DNA from: Bacteroidota bacterium
GTDB taxonomy: Bacteria > Bacteroidota > Bacteroidia > Bacteroidales > Prolixibacteraceae
Direction of reading: 5' to 3'
Assembly (NCBI GenBank): GCA_030695265.1
Contig: JAUYTA010000693.1
Span: 1-5,752, forward strand
DNA length: 5,752 nt
Each line of letters begins with the position of its first letter. The stretch's first letter is position 1. Positions 1-5,752 of the stretch are shown here, one piece after another. The notes beneath the pieces were generated by a model that saw nothing but the letters and a program-made list of their open reading frames with translations, was not told the DNA's origin and did no database searches. A program made the position numbers and the translations under genes.

Positions 1-777
1 GAACCGATTCCTGAAACATTGGACTGGGATATCTGGCTGATGGCCGTTAAAGAGCACGATTACAACAAAGACTTTATCAACGGACAATGGCGCTGCTGGT
101 ACGATTTCGGAATGGGCGCATTGGGCGACTGGGGCGCTCACATTATCGATACAGCCCACGAATTCCTGAATCTTGGTTTGCCTTACGAGGTTGATCCCTT
201 GAAACTTGAAGGTCACAATCCGTTCTTTTTCCCAATGTCTTCAACGCTGTCGTTTAAATTTCCGAAACGTGGCAACATGCCTCCGCTTGAAATTATGTGG
301 CACGATGGTGTAAACAATGTTCCTCAGGTTCCTGAAGGTTTTGGTACTTCTGAACTTGACCCGAATATTCCGCCAACAAGCGTAGGCAAAATACAACCTG
401 CCAAGCTAAACCCCGGCAAGGAAATTTACAGCAAAGACCTGATTTTCAAAGGAGGATCGCACGGAAGTACTTTGTCTATTATTCCGGCTGAAAAAGCAAA
501 GGAAATGGAATCGAAATTACCTGAAGTTCCCGTTAGTCCGTCGAACCATTATGCGAACTTCCTGAAAGCAGTAAAAGGTGAAGAAAAAACCCGATCGCCA
601 TTTGATATCGCAGGTCCGTTAAGCCAGGTTTTTAACCTGGGGGTTTTGGCCCAGCAACTGAATACCAAAATTGTTTTCGACCGCGAAACCAAACAAATTA
701 CCAACAACAAACTGGCAAATCAGATGTTGGTTGGCGCGCCACCCCGCAAAGGTTGGGAACAATATTATAAAATGTAA
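1..777 (+). CDS. Gfo/Idh/MocA-family oxidoreductase, C-terminal part (5' truncated by window edge)
   Basis: This is the C-terminal 258 residues of an NAD(P)-dependent sugar or cyclitol oxidoreductase of the Gfo/Idh/MocA superfamily. The reading frame is open from base 1, so the TTG at 19 is internal and the true start lies upstream. Visible family features are the ETLDWDIWL segment (residues 5-13 of the visible part), the GALGDWGAHIID block (about 39-50) with the conserved His and Asp of the substrate-binding face, and the late N-H-Y-A-N-F segment. The closing stretch has the A-N-Q-M-L and RKGWEQYYKM signatures common in secreted or periplasmic-type members from Bacteroidota. The Rossmann NAD-binding domain with its E-K-P motif is missing because of the window edge, so a Tat or lipoprotein signal cannot be judged. 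Substrate is unknown; members of this group act on sugars, inositols and oxidised glycans. The gene ends in TAA just before a strong terminator. Family call is firm, substrate is not. Confidence 0.93.
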   Translation, partial: EPIPETLDWDIWLMAVKEHDYNKDFINGQWRCWYDFGMGALGDWGAHIIDTAHEFLNLGLPYEVDPLKLEGHNPFFFPMSSTLSFKFPKRGNMPPLEIMWHDGVNNVPQVPEGFGTSELDPNIPPTSVGKIQPAKLNPGKEIYSKDLIFKGGSHGSTLSIIPAEKAKEMESKLPEVPVSPSNHYANFLKAVKGEEKTRSPFDIAGPLSQVFNLGVLAQQLNTKIVFDRETKQITNNKLANQMLVGAPPRKGWEQYYKM

Positions 778-793
778 TTTGGTTTATTACGCC

Positions 794-832
794 ATAAAAA
801 AGTCCGGTACATTACACTCCGGACTTTTTTAT
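794..832. terminator. Bidirectional rho-independent terminator between converging genes
   Basis: A perfect 14-bp inverted repeat: arm 794-807 pairs with arm 819-832 around an 11-nt loop (808-818). The core is AAGTCCGG/CCGGACTT, flanked by a run of A on the left arm and a run of T on the right, so both strands give a hairpin ending in a U tract. It lies 16 bp after the oxidoreductase stop codon and 4 bp beyond the stop codon of the converging minus-strand gene, so one element can serve both. Confidence 0.9.
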
Positions 833-836
833 GATT

Positions 837-2273
837 TTATATCACCAGTCCTGCTTTTCGGAACTCATCTTTTAAAGCCGGCAAGTTTGGTTTTTGGTTG
901 TAAAGCTCCGATGTTAATTTTCGGATATTTTCATCCATACCTTCTATCTTTTTTGCTTTTTTAAGCATTGATGCAATTTCGCTGTAAGTTTCTCTCGAAC
1001 GTAATTTCGCCATTTTATGAGTAATGCTTTTTTTGATCATTTCCCATGCAATAAGCGGGCGTTCGGTAAATAAATAATGAACAGCTTTGTCAAAATTAAT
1101 CGAATAATACGAGTTCAGATTTTTAAAATAGTCTTTGTTTATCAACTCAATAAGCTGATCAAACAATTTTTCGTGCGCATAAAACTTTGCTTTGGTGTCG
1201 CTGTTATCCAACGATTCGATAAATGGAACAATCTCTTCAGGTGTTATTTGTCTTTTCAACTTTTCAAAACTATCAATATCAGCTTTGTAACTTGCATTTT
1301 TTTTCAATAACGAAATATGGAACGGAGTTCCTAAAACTACTTTATCCAATAAATATTCTAAGGTCTGCATGTTAAACCTTCCATATAAACCTGGTGCCGA
1401 TTTCTCAAATTTATTTCTATCCTGGCCATAATAGTAATCCATTAATTCTATTGAAGTATCAAAATCCTGCAAAAAGCAGGATTCAAGGCTCTCTATCCAA
1501 ATCTTTTTGTCGCCAATGAGTTTGGTTACCTTGTTCAATAAATTCGGAACTGCACTTAACCCGGCATTAAATTTTTGTTTCGCTTCCCATACAATCAGAG
1601 CCTGGGTTTTATCTTTAACAACCGCTATCAGAATGTCCGAAATAAATCGAAGATATTCATTTTCATCCTTATAATACTGGCTGTTAAACGAGAAAGCCAG
1701 CTCCGTCGCATTTTTACAATCAATTTTATTAAACGTCCGGTTTGCAAGGTTTTGTTGATTTTCTTTGCTGATTCTTTTTGTTTCTTCAATAAAAAAATCA
1801 TTGGCCGGATCTCCCAGATTAGAGTAAGGATCGTTTATTTCAGCACAAGTAATACCATGGAAAACAGCAGTAAAATCGCGTATTATATCCACCAGGTTTC
1901 CCGTTTGCAAAACCATTTTCAAATCAGTGACATAATCTTCGAAAACCTCCGCAGCCTCATCCTCTGCAACAATTCGGGCAACTTCATACTCGGGAACATA
2001 ATGGTTTGAACCATGCCAGCGGTCCCAATCCGGTTCCTCAAAATCGAGTTCTTCCAAAATTTCAATGATGCTTTCGGCTTTGTCAATAATGGCTATTATT
2101 GTATCTTCCGACGAAAATGGAGGCTCGGAATTCAACCGTAGATTCTCGTAATTGACTTCAAAATGTTTGATGAAATCCGCTCTCAGCGTTTGGTTGTTTT
2201 CCAGAAGTTGAAAAAGGTAATTGCACTTTTCATCCTCCGTAAGGTTTTGAAATAAGTTGCTAAATAATTGCAT
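837..2273 (-). CDS. Hypothetical helical protein, 478 aa, possibly related to the C-terminal region of SWIM zinc-finger proteins
   Basis: I do not recognise a named family with certainty. The protein has no signal peptide and no membrane segment, so it is probably cytoplasmic. It reads as consecutive amphipathic helices, in the manner of an alpha-solenoid. The N-terminus (FSNLFQNLTEDEKCNYLFQL) resembles a helical repeat. Residues 72-86 are acidic and aromatic (EELDFEEPDWDRWHG). The C-terminus has a R-x-x-Y-x-E-I-A-x-x-L-K-K-A-K-K segment (about 427-442) followed by P-x-L-x-D-E-F-R-K-A-G (465-475). That ending recalls the region that follows the SWIM zinc finger in bacterial SWIM-domain proteins, but no CxC...CxH metal motif is present and the four cysteines (17, 143, 186, 266) are scattered. 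The relationship is from memory and weak. Translation starts at ATG 2273, with AGGA 8 nt upstream. The gene follows the coiled-coil gene by 12 nt. Its base composition looks more AT-rich than the ligase gene, with many Asn, Lys and Ile codons. Coding status is strong; function is unknown. Confidence 0.85.
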   Translation of the reverse strand: MQLFSNLFQNLTEDEKCNYLFQLLENNQTLRADFIKHFEVNYENLRLNSEPPFSSEDTIIAIIDKAESIIEILEELDFEEPDWDRWHGSNHYVPEYEVARIVAEDEAAEVFEDYVTDLKMVLQTGNLVDIIRDFTAVFHGITCAEINDPYSNLGDPANDFFIEETKRISKENQQNLANRTFNKIDCKNATELAFSFNSQYYKDENEYLRFISDILIAVVKDKTQALIVWEAKQKFNAGLSAVPNLLNKVTKLIGDKKIWIESLESCFLQDFDTSIELMDYYYGQDRNKFEKSAPGLYGRFNMQTLEYLLDKVVLGTPFHISLLKKNASYKADIDSFEKLKRQITPEEIVPFIESLDNSDTKAKFYAHEKLFDQLIELINKDYFKNLNSYYSINFDKAVHYLFTERPLIAWEMIKKSITHKMAKLRSRETYSEIASMLKKAKKIEGMDENIRKLTSELYNQKPNLPALKDEFRKAGLVI

Positions 2274-2281
2274 TCCGATAT

Positions 2282-2285
2282 TCCT
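2282..2285 (-). promoter_or_regulatory. Ribosome-binding site of the helical-protein gene, abutting the upstream stop codon
   Basis: On the minus strand the sequence reads TAA, then AGGA, an 8-nt spacer and ATG. The purine motif starts at the first base after the coiled-coil gene's stop codon. This fixes the start at 2273 and suggests that ribosomes ending on the first gene can re-initiate on the second. It is the only clear Shine-Dalgarno motif I found among the complete genes here. Confidence 0.6.
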
Positions 2286-3371
2286 TTATTCTTTTCCTGA
2301 ACTTTCACGCGAATTTCCGAATAACTGCATTTTGCCTGAACTTTCAATCGCTTTCATGGCAATGTCTTTGACGCTGGTTTCGGCGGTGGTCGCTTTTTTC
2401 GAAGCTTCGTTCACCAGCGCATCCATATCTTTGATTTTGCTTTTCAGCGTTTCGATGGTCTGCTCTTTTAGTTTAAGCTCACCTTCAGTTTGTTTGGCTG
2501 TCAGTTCTTTTTCGAACCGGAATTCGGATTGCAGTTTTTCGGTAGCCAATTTTACAGCGGTAGCCACAGCCTTGTCGATTTCGGCAGGGAAGGCCGAATT
2601 TTTTGTCCTCAATTCCATAAGTTCATTTTCAGCAGCAATAACCTGGGCTTCACGCTGGGCAATTTCAAGGTCAAAAGTTTTTTTCCTTTCGGCCAATTCT
2701 TTTTCCTGACCGGCCTTTTTTTCTTCGTAAAGGTCGTTCTCTTTTTTTCTGGTTAGTTTCTGCGAATAGGCATATTCCTCTTCTTCGCGTTTCCGCTCTT
2801 TATCTGTTTTTTCCTTCTGTTCCTTTTGCTGCTCTGCCCATTTTAACTGTTCAATTTTCCAAAGTTCTTTTTGGGCATTTATTGAAGTTTCGAATGCTTC
2901 AGTTTCATTCCTGATTTTTTCCTCTGAATTTAGTTTGTCTGCTTTCATTTTTTCCTCGAAAGCATTTCGCTTCTCTGTCATTTCAGCTTCAAACAAGGCT
3001 TTTCGCTCTTTTTGCGCCTGAAGCATGGCTGCCAGCGAATCGGCATTGGCGGTAACCTGATAAAGATCTTCCAGGTTTTGTTTTTCAAGGCGCATGGCCA
3101 ATTGTATGTCTTCCAATTTTTTATATTCAGAGCTCAAGTGCTCGCTCAATTTATCGAGCTCTTTGGCAACATTTAGTTTGAGTGCGGTAATGCCGGTTAC
3201 AATTCCTTCGTTGGTATTGTCCGATGCTTTTTTGATCACTTCCTGCTGGCGCTTTTCTTCCTGTAGCTGTTTCGGTTCAGACGTTTTTTGAGCCTGAATT
3301 TTCTTCAAAACATCCTCGTACGCCGAGAGGATTTCATTTTTGGTGTTTTTTAAACTGACTTCTGGTTCCAT
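2286..3371 (-). CDS. Coiled-coil protein of unknown function, 361 aa
   Basis: A highly charged, Glu/Lys/Gln-rich protein without any cysteine and with only two tryptophans (171, 178). It has no signal peptide or membrane span, so it is probably cytoplasmic. In order: a short N-terminal helix with a K-N-E-I-L-x-A-Y pattern (11-18); a Lys/Gln-rich linker; a helix at about 62-106 (ITALKLNVAKELDKLSEHL onwards); a long coiled coil about 113-258 containing EEYAY (198-202) and RKKENDLYEEKK (208-219); a break at F261-P262; then a second coiled coil about 264-330; and a short tail with A-M-K-A-I-E-S-S-G (338-346). From memory, the K-N-E-I-L start, the EEYxY...RKKExDxYEE block and the tail recur in uncharacterised coiled-coil proteins from other bacteria, so this looks like a real family rather than generic low-complexity sequence. 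The start at 3371 is preceded by an A-rich stretch (AAAACAAAAACAAT), as expected for weakly SD-dependent Bacteroidota. The helical-protein gene follows directly, suggesting shared function. It could be a scaffold or filament-like protein, but nothing visible identifies an activity. Confidence 0.88.
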   Translation of the reverse strand: MEPEVSLKNTKNEILSAYEDVLKKIQAQKTSEPKQLQEEKRQQEVIKKASDNTNEGIVTGITALKLNVAKELDKLSEHLSSEYKKLEDIQLAMRLEKQNLEDLYQVTANADSLAAMLQAQKERKALFEAEMTEKRNAFEEKMKADKLNSEEKIRNETEAFETSINAQKELWKIEQLKWAEQQKEQKEKTDKERKREEEEYAYSQKLTRKKENDLYEEKKAGQEKELAERKKTFDLEIAQREAQVIAAENELMELRTKNSAFPAEIDKAVATAVKLATEKLQSEFRFEKELTAKQTEGELKLKEQTIETLKSKIKDMDALVNEASKKATTAETSVKDIAMKAIESSGKMQLFGNSRESSGKE

Positions 3372-3531
3372 ATTGTTTTTGTTTTAGATTAAATACAACC
3401 CGTTGCCTAAAGGCGAACGGCAAAGAATATTTTCTCATTATTCAACTATATCGGTATATAACCGGATACTCATATAAACTATTCCTACAGAAAAGGCCAA
3501 AGAAATCTGAAGGAAATAGCTGAAAGCATTA
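3372..3531. other. 160-bp intergenic region with leader of the coiled-coil gene
   Basis: This is the only sizeable gap between the minus-strand genes. It is AT-rich. It probably holds the end of the ligase transcript and the promoter of the coiled-coil/helical pair, but no clean rho-independent terminator with a T tract was found for the ligase. A weak palindromic stretch (TATCGGTATATAACCGGATA, around 3449-3468) and a better hairpin at 3400-3420 are present. No convincing match to the Bacteroidota promoter (TTTG and TAnnTTTG at proper spacing) was found, so whether the four genes form one or two transcripts is open. Confidence 0.5.
3400..3420 (-). promoter_or_regulatory. Small hairpin in the leader of the coiled-coil gene
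   Basis: The arms CCGTTGCC (3400-3407) and GGC(G)AACGG (3412-3420) pair over 8 bp with a single bulged G at 3415 and a 4-nt loop. It lies 28 nt upstream of the coiled-coil gene's ATG. No U tract follows directly on the minus strand, so it is not a standard terminator. It may be a leader stem or a protein-binding dyad. The structure is visible; any role is a guess. Confidence 0.4.
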
Positions 3532-5184
3532 TTAAATCACCTCAATTCCTTTGTTTGCAAGCAATTCGAGGCTCAATTCACGCAATTTGTATTTCTGTAT
3601 TTTTCCGCTGGCGGTCATTGGGAATTCATTAACGAAGAAAATGAATTGCGGAATTTTATAACGGGCAATTTTTCCACGACAGAATTCCTGAACGGCTTCT
3701 TCGGTTAATTCCTGATCTGCTTTAAGTTTCACAAAAGCGCCAACCTGTTCACCGTATTTTTTGCTGGGAACGCCCACCACTTCAACAGCTTCCACTTCAG
3801 GCATGTTATAAATGAAGTTCTCGATTTCGCGCGGATAAATATTCTCCCCGCCACGGATAATCATGTCTTTGATACGACCGGTGATTCTGTAAAATCCATC
3901 GGGAGTTTTCATTGCCAAATCGCCCGAATGCAGCCAACCATCTTTGTCGATTACTTTGGCGGTCGCTTCCGGATTTTTATAATAGCCTTTCATCAGGTTA
4001 TAGCCACGACAGCAAATTTCGCCCTGCTCTCCCACCCCACTGTCATTTCCGGTTTCAGGATTTACTATTTTAACTTCCACATTGGGGAATTCGAAACCAA
4101 CTGTGGTTGCCCGCACTTCAGGAGAATTGTGTGTTCGGGTGGCAGTCATTCCCGGCGAAGTTTCGGTAAGCCCGTAAACGATGATGATGTCTTTCATGTT
4201 CATTTTCTGCATCACCTGGTTCATGGTTTCTATCGGGCAGAGTGAGCCGGCCATGATTCCGGTACGCAGCGAACTTAAATCGAACATGCTGAACATCGGG
4301 TGATTCAATTCAGCAATAAACATGGTCGGTACTCCGTGCAAGGCGGTACATTTTTCTTTTTCTACGGAAGCCAGTACCATCAGCGGATCGAAATTTTCAA
4401 CCATTACCATTGTCGCTCCATGAGTAATAATGGCACAAAGTGCAAGTACGCAACCGAAACAATGGAAAAGTGGCACGCAAACCAACAGACGTTCCTTGTG
4501 GGTAAATTTCATGCATTCGCCTGCCGCATATCCGTTGTTCAGAATGTTGTGGTGTGTCAGCATTACGCCTTTGGGGAAACCTGTAGTTCCGGAGGTATAT
4601 TGCATATTCACAACATCATGGCAGGTAATATTTTCCTTGATCTGTTCCAGCTCAAAATCGTCAATATGGCTGCCAAGCAACATGAGTTCAGCAGTGTTGT
4701 ACATTCCACGGTGCTTTTGCTGCCCGATAAAAATAACGTTCTGAAGCATCGGAAATTTTTCACTTTTAAGGTTTCCACGCTGACTGTTTTTAAGTTCAGG
4801 AACCAGGTCGAAAACCATGTTCACGTAATCACTGTCGCGAAACCCTTCCACCATGCAGAGGGTGTGAATGTCTGCATTCTCAAGCAGGTACTCCAACTCA
4901 GTGGATTTATAGCTGGTATTGATGGTGACCAGTATTGCTCCGATTTTTGCCGTTGCAAACATAAAAGTGAGCCAGTCGGGTACGTTGTTGGCCCAAATGC
5001 CAACTTTGTCTTCCGGCCTTACGCCGATGTACAGCAATCCTTTGGCAAGCTGGTCAACCCTATCGTTAAACTGTGAATAAGTAAAACGTAAATTCCGGTC
5101 GGTATAAACCATGAATTCCCTGTCAGGAGCTTCAATGGCATACTTCTCAAGTAATTCGCCCAGCGTATAATCAAGTAGTTGCAT
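3532..5184 (-). CDS. AMP-forming acyl-CoA synthetase (fatty-acid--CoA ligase family)
   Basis: This enzyme activates a carboxylic acid, most likely a medium- or long-chain fatty acid, with ATP to an acyl-adenylate and transfers it to CoA. All core adenylation motifs of the ANL superfamily are present. They are the phosphate-binding loop [16 protein letters not shown] (196-211), PLFHCFG (239-244 region), GVPTMF (284-289), the YGLTETSPG motif (337-345), GWLHSGDLA with the ribose-binding Asp (416-424), the hinge block [20 protein letters not shown] (436-455), and the C-terminal catalytic lysine in TASGKIQK (Lys528). The 550-aa length is full for the family. There is no signal peptide. Overall resemblance is to the FadD/ACSF2-like group rather than acetyl-CoA synthetase or 4-coumarate ligase, but the chain length cannot be read from sequence. 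The ATG at 5184 begins [16 protein letters not shown], a natural N-terminus, with no strong Shine-Dalgarno motif. The gene follows the XRE-cupin regulator by 25 nt and is very probably co-transcribed with it. Confidence 0.95.
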   Translation of the reverse strand: MQLLDYTLGELLEKYAIEAPDREFMVYTDRNLRFTYSQFNDRVDQLAKGLLYIGVRPEDKVGIWANNVPDWLTFMFATAKIGAILVTINTSYKSTELEYLLENADIHTLCMVEGFRDSDYVNMVFDLVPELKNSQRGNLKSEKFPMLQNVIFIGQQKHRGMYNTAELMLLGSHIDDFELEQIKENITCHDVVNMQYTSGTTGFPKGVMLTHHNILNNGYAAGECMKFTHKERLLVCVPLFHCFGCVLALCAIITHGATMVMVENFDPLMVLASVEKEKCTALHGVPTMFIAELNHPMFSMFDLSSLRTGIMAGSLCPIETMNQVMQKMNMKDIIIVYGLTETSPGMTATRTHNSPEVRATTVGFEFPNVEVKIVNPETGNDSGVGEQGEICCRGYNLMKGYYKNPEATAKVIDKDGWLHSGDLAMKTPDGFYRITGRIKDMIIRGGENIYPREIENFIYNMPEVEAVEVVGVPSKKYGEQVGAFVKLKADQELTEEAVQEFCRGKIARYKIPQFIFFVNEFPMTASGKIQKYKLRELSLELLANKGIEVI

Positions 5185-5209
5185 GAAATCAGGTTTTCAG
5201 GAATGAGGA

Positions 5210-5752
5210 CTAAAAGGGAGCATATACCACTGCAAGAATTCTGGCTGACTGGTTGTCACCTGCATGTACATTGTGCAGCACGATTGAATCCAGGTAAATA
5301 CTGTCGCCTTTGTCCAGTTTGTAAATTTCTTTTCCGTAGTTGATTTCAACCGAACCATCAAGCACATAAATAAATTCTTCTCCCTCGTGCGACGAAAGCA
5401 TGTAGTCAGATTGTTGTCCGGGCTCAATGTCGATAATAAATGGTTCCATGTTTCTACCTGCTTTGTCGAACGCAAGAGAAAAGAAATTCAGGTGCTCACG
5501 CGATTCACCGGCTTGTGAGGTAAACCGCACCCCTTTGTGGTATTCGCCTGAGCGCACCACCACCGGACCGTATGAATTACTGTCGTCGAGGAAAGTTCCA
5601 AGGCGAACACCAAGTGCACGGGCAATTTTAATCAGTGGAGCCAACGAGGGTATATTCCTTTCCTGTTCTATCATCTGCACCATTGCGATTTCCATTCCGC
5701 TCCGTTCGGCCAGCTCTTCAAGACTGACTTTTTTTATTTCGCGAATTTGTTT
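5210..5752 (-). CDS. XRE-family regulator with C-terminal cupin domain (5' end beyond window)
   Basis: A helix-turn-helix plus cupin transcription regulator. The minus-strand frame stays open past the ATG at 5695 to the window edge, adding KQIREIKKVSLEELAERSG before it. That stretch completes the first helices of the XRE domain, so 5695 is internal and only a few N-terminal residues are missing. Counting from the first visible codon (180 in all), residues 1-58 form the HTH (LEELAERSGM, then the recognition region and IPSLAPLIKIARALGV). A linker follows, then the cupin barrel at about 103-180. Cupin motif 1 is SSHEGEEFIYVLDG (His122, Glu126), in which the usual first His of HxH is Ser. Motif 2 is GDSIYLDSIVLHNVHA (His160). 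Such proteins usually sense a small ligand through the cupin and regulate adjacent genes. The acyl-CoA ligase 25 nt downstream is the obvious target, so the ligand may be a fatty acid or acyl-CoA (inferred). The gene ends in TAG at 5210. Confidence 0.93.
   Translation of the reverse strand, partial: KQIREIKKVSLEELAERSGMEIAMVQMIEQERNIPSLAPLIKIARALGVRLGTFLDDSNSYGPVVVRSGEYHKGVRFTSQAGESREHLNFFSLAFDKAGRNMEPFIIDIEPGQQSDYMLSSHEGEEFIYVLDGSVEINYGKEIYKLDKGDSIYLDSIVLHNVHAGDNQSARILAVVYAPF

Noticed and set aside
19..21. TTG at 19 as the start of the oxidoreductase
   Set aside because: The codons before it (EPIPET) continue the family sequence and the NAD-binding domain would be missing.
1575..2009. Plus-strand open frame opposite the helical-protein gene
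   Set aside because: Its translation is Ile/Phe/Arg-rich, as expected from the antisense of an AT-rich Asn/Lys-rich gene, and no ribosome-binding site or family feature is visible.
2257..2709. Plus-strand open frame with apparent hydrophobic Ser/Phe-rich segments, resembling a membrane protein
   Set aside because: It is the antisense of Glu/Lys heptads in the coiled-coil gene, which produce Phe/Ser/Leu runs by complementarity.
3421..3445. Possible Bacteroidota promoter on the minus strand (TTG at 3443-3445 and TATTCTTTG at 3421-3429)
   Set aside because: The spacing between the two elements is about 13 nt rather than about 19, and the -7 element has one extra base relative to TAnnTTTG.
4300..5076. 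Long open frame (258 codons) on the plus strand opposite the ligase gene
   Set aside because: It lies wholly antisense to a gene with all adenylation motifs intact, and its translation (His/Cys/Phe-rich, no recognisable domain) looks like a mirror of that coding sequence.
5197..5475. Second minus-strand frame overlapping the XRE-cupin gene
   Set aside because: It is out of frame with the clear cupin sequence and has no domain features.
5693..5695. ATG at 5695 as the start of the XRE-cupin gene
   Set aside because: It would remove the first helices of the HTH domain; the frame remains open upstream and encodes exactly those helices.

Overview
The window looks like chromosomal DNA from a Bacteroidota bacterium, possibly a marine or anaerobic Bacteroidales/Marinilabiliales-type lineage. 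The evidence is the moderate-to-low GC, the A-rich leaders with little Shine-Dalgarno sequence, a Gfo/Idh/MocA oxidoreductase ending in the RKGW...YYKM tail I associate with this phylum, and an XRE-cupin regulator placed directly before an AMP-forming acyl-CoA ligase. The placement is inferred from protein style, not from a marker gene.

Layout. At the left edge is the 3' part of a plus-strand Gfo/Idh/MocA-family oxidoreductase (1-777, N-terminal NAD-binding domain outside the window). It converges on a block of four minus-strand genes that fill the rest. A perfect 14-bp stem with A and T tracts on its two flanks (794-832) lies between the converging stop codons and can terminate transcription from both sides. 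Reading the minus strand in its own direction, the genes are: an XRE-cupin regulator (cut at the right edge, about 180 codons visible); an acyl-CoA synthetase of 550 aa, 25 nt downstream; a 160-nt gap with a small hairpin; a cysteine-free coiled-coil protein of 361 aa; and, 12 nt further on, a 478-aa mostly helical protein of unknown function.

How they may work together. The regulator and ligase form one tight unit. The likely logic is control of fatty-acid or carboxylic-acid activation by a cupin-domain sensor. The coiled-coil and helical genes form a second tight unit, with the second gene's ribosome-binding site directly abutting the first gene's stop codon. Neither has an assignable biochemical function, and this pair is the most interesting part of the window. 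No mobile element, tRNA, rRNA, CRISPR array or clear horizontal-transfer boundary was seen.
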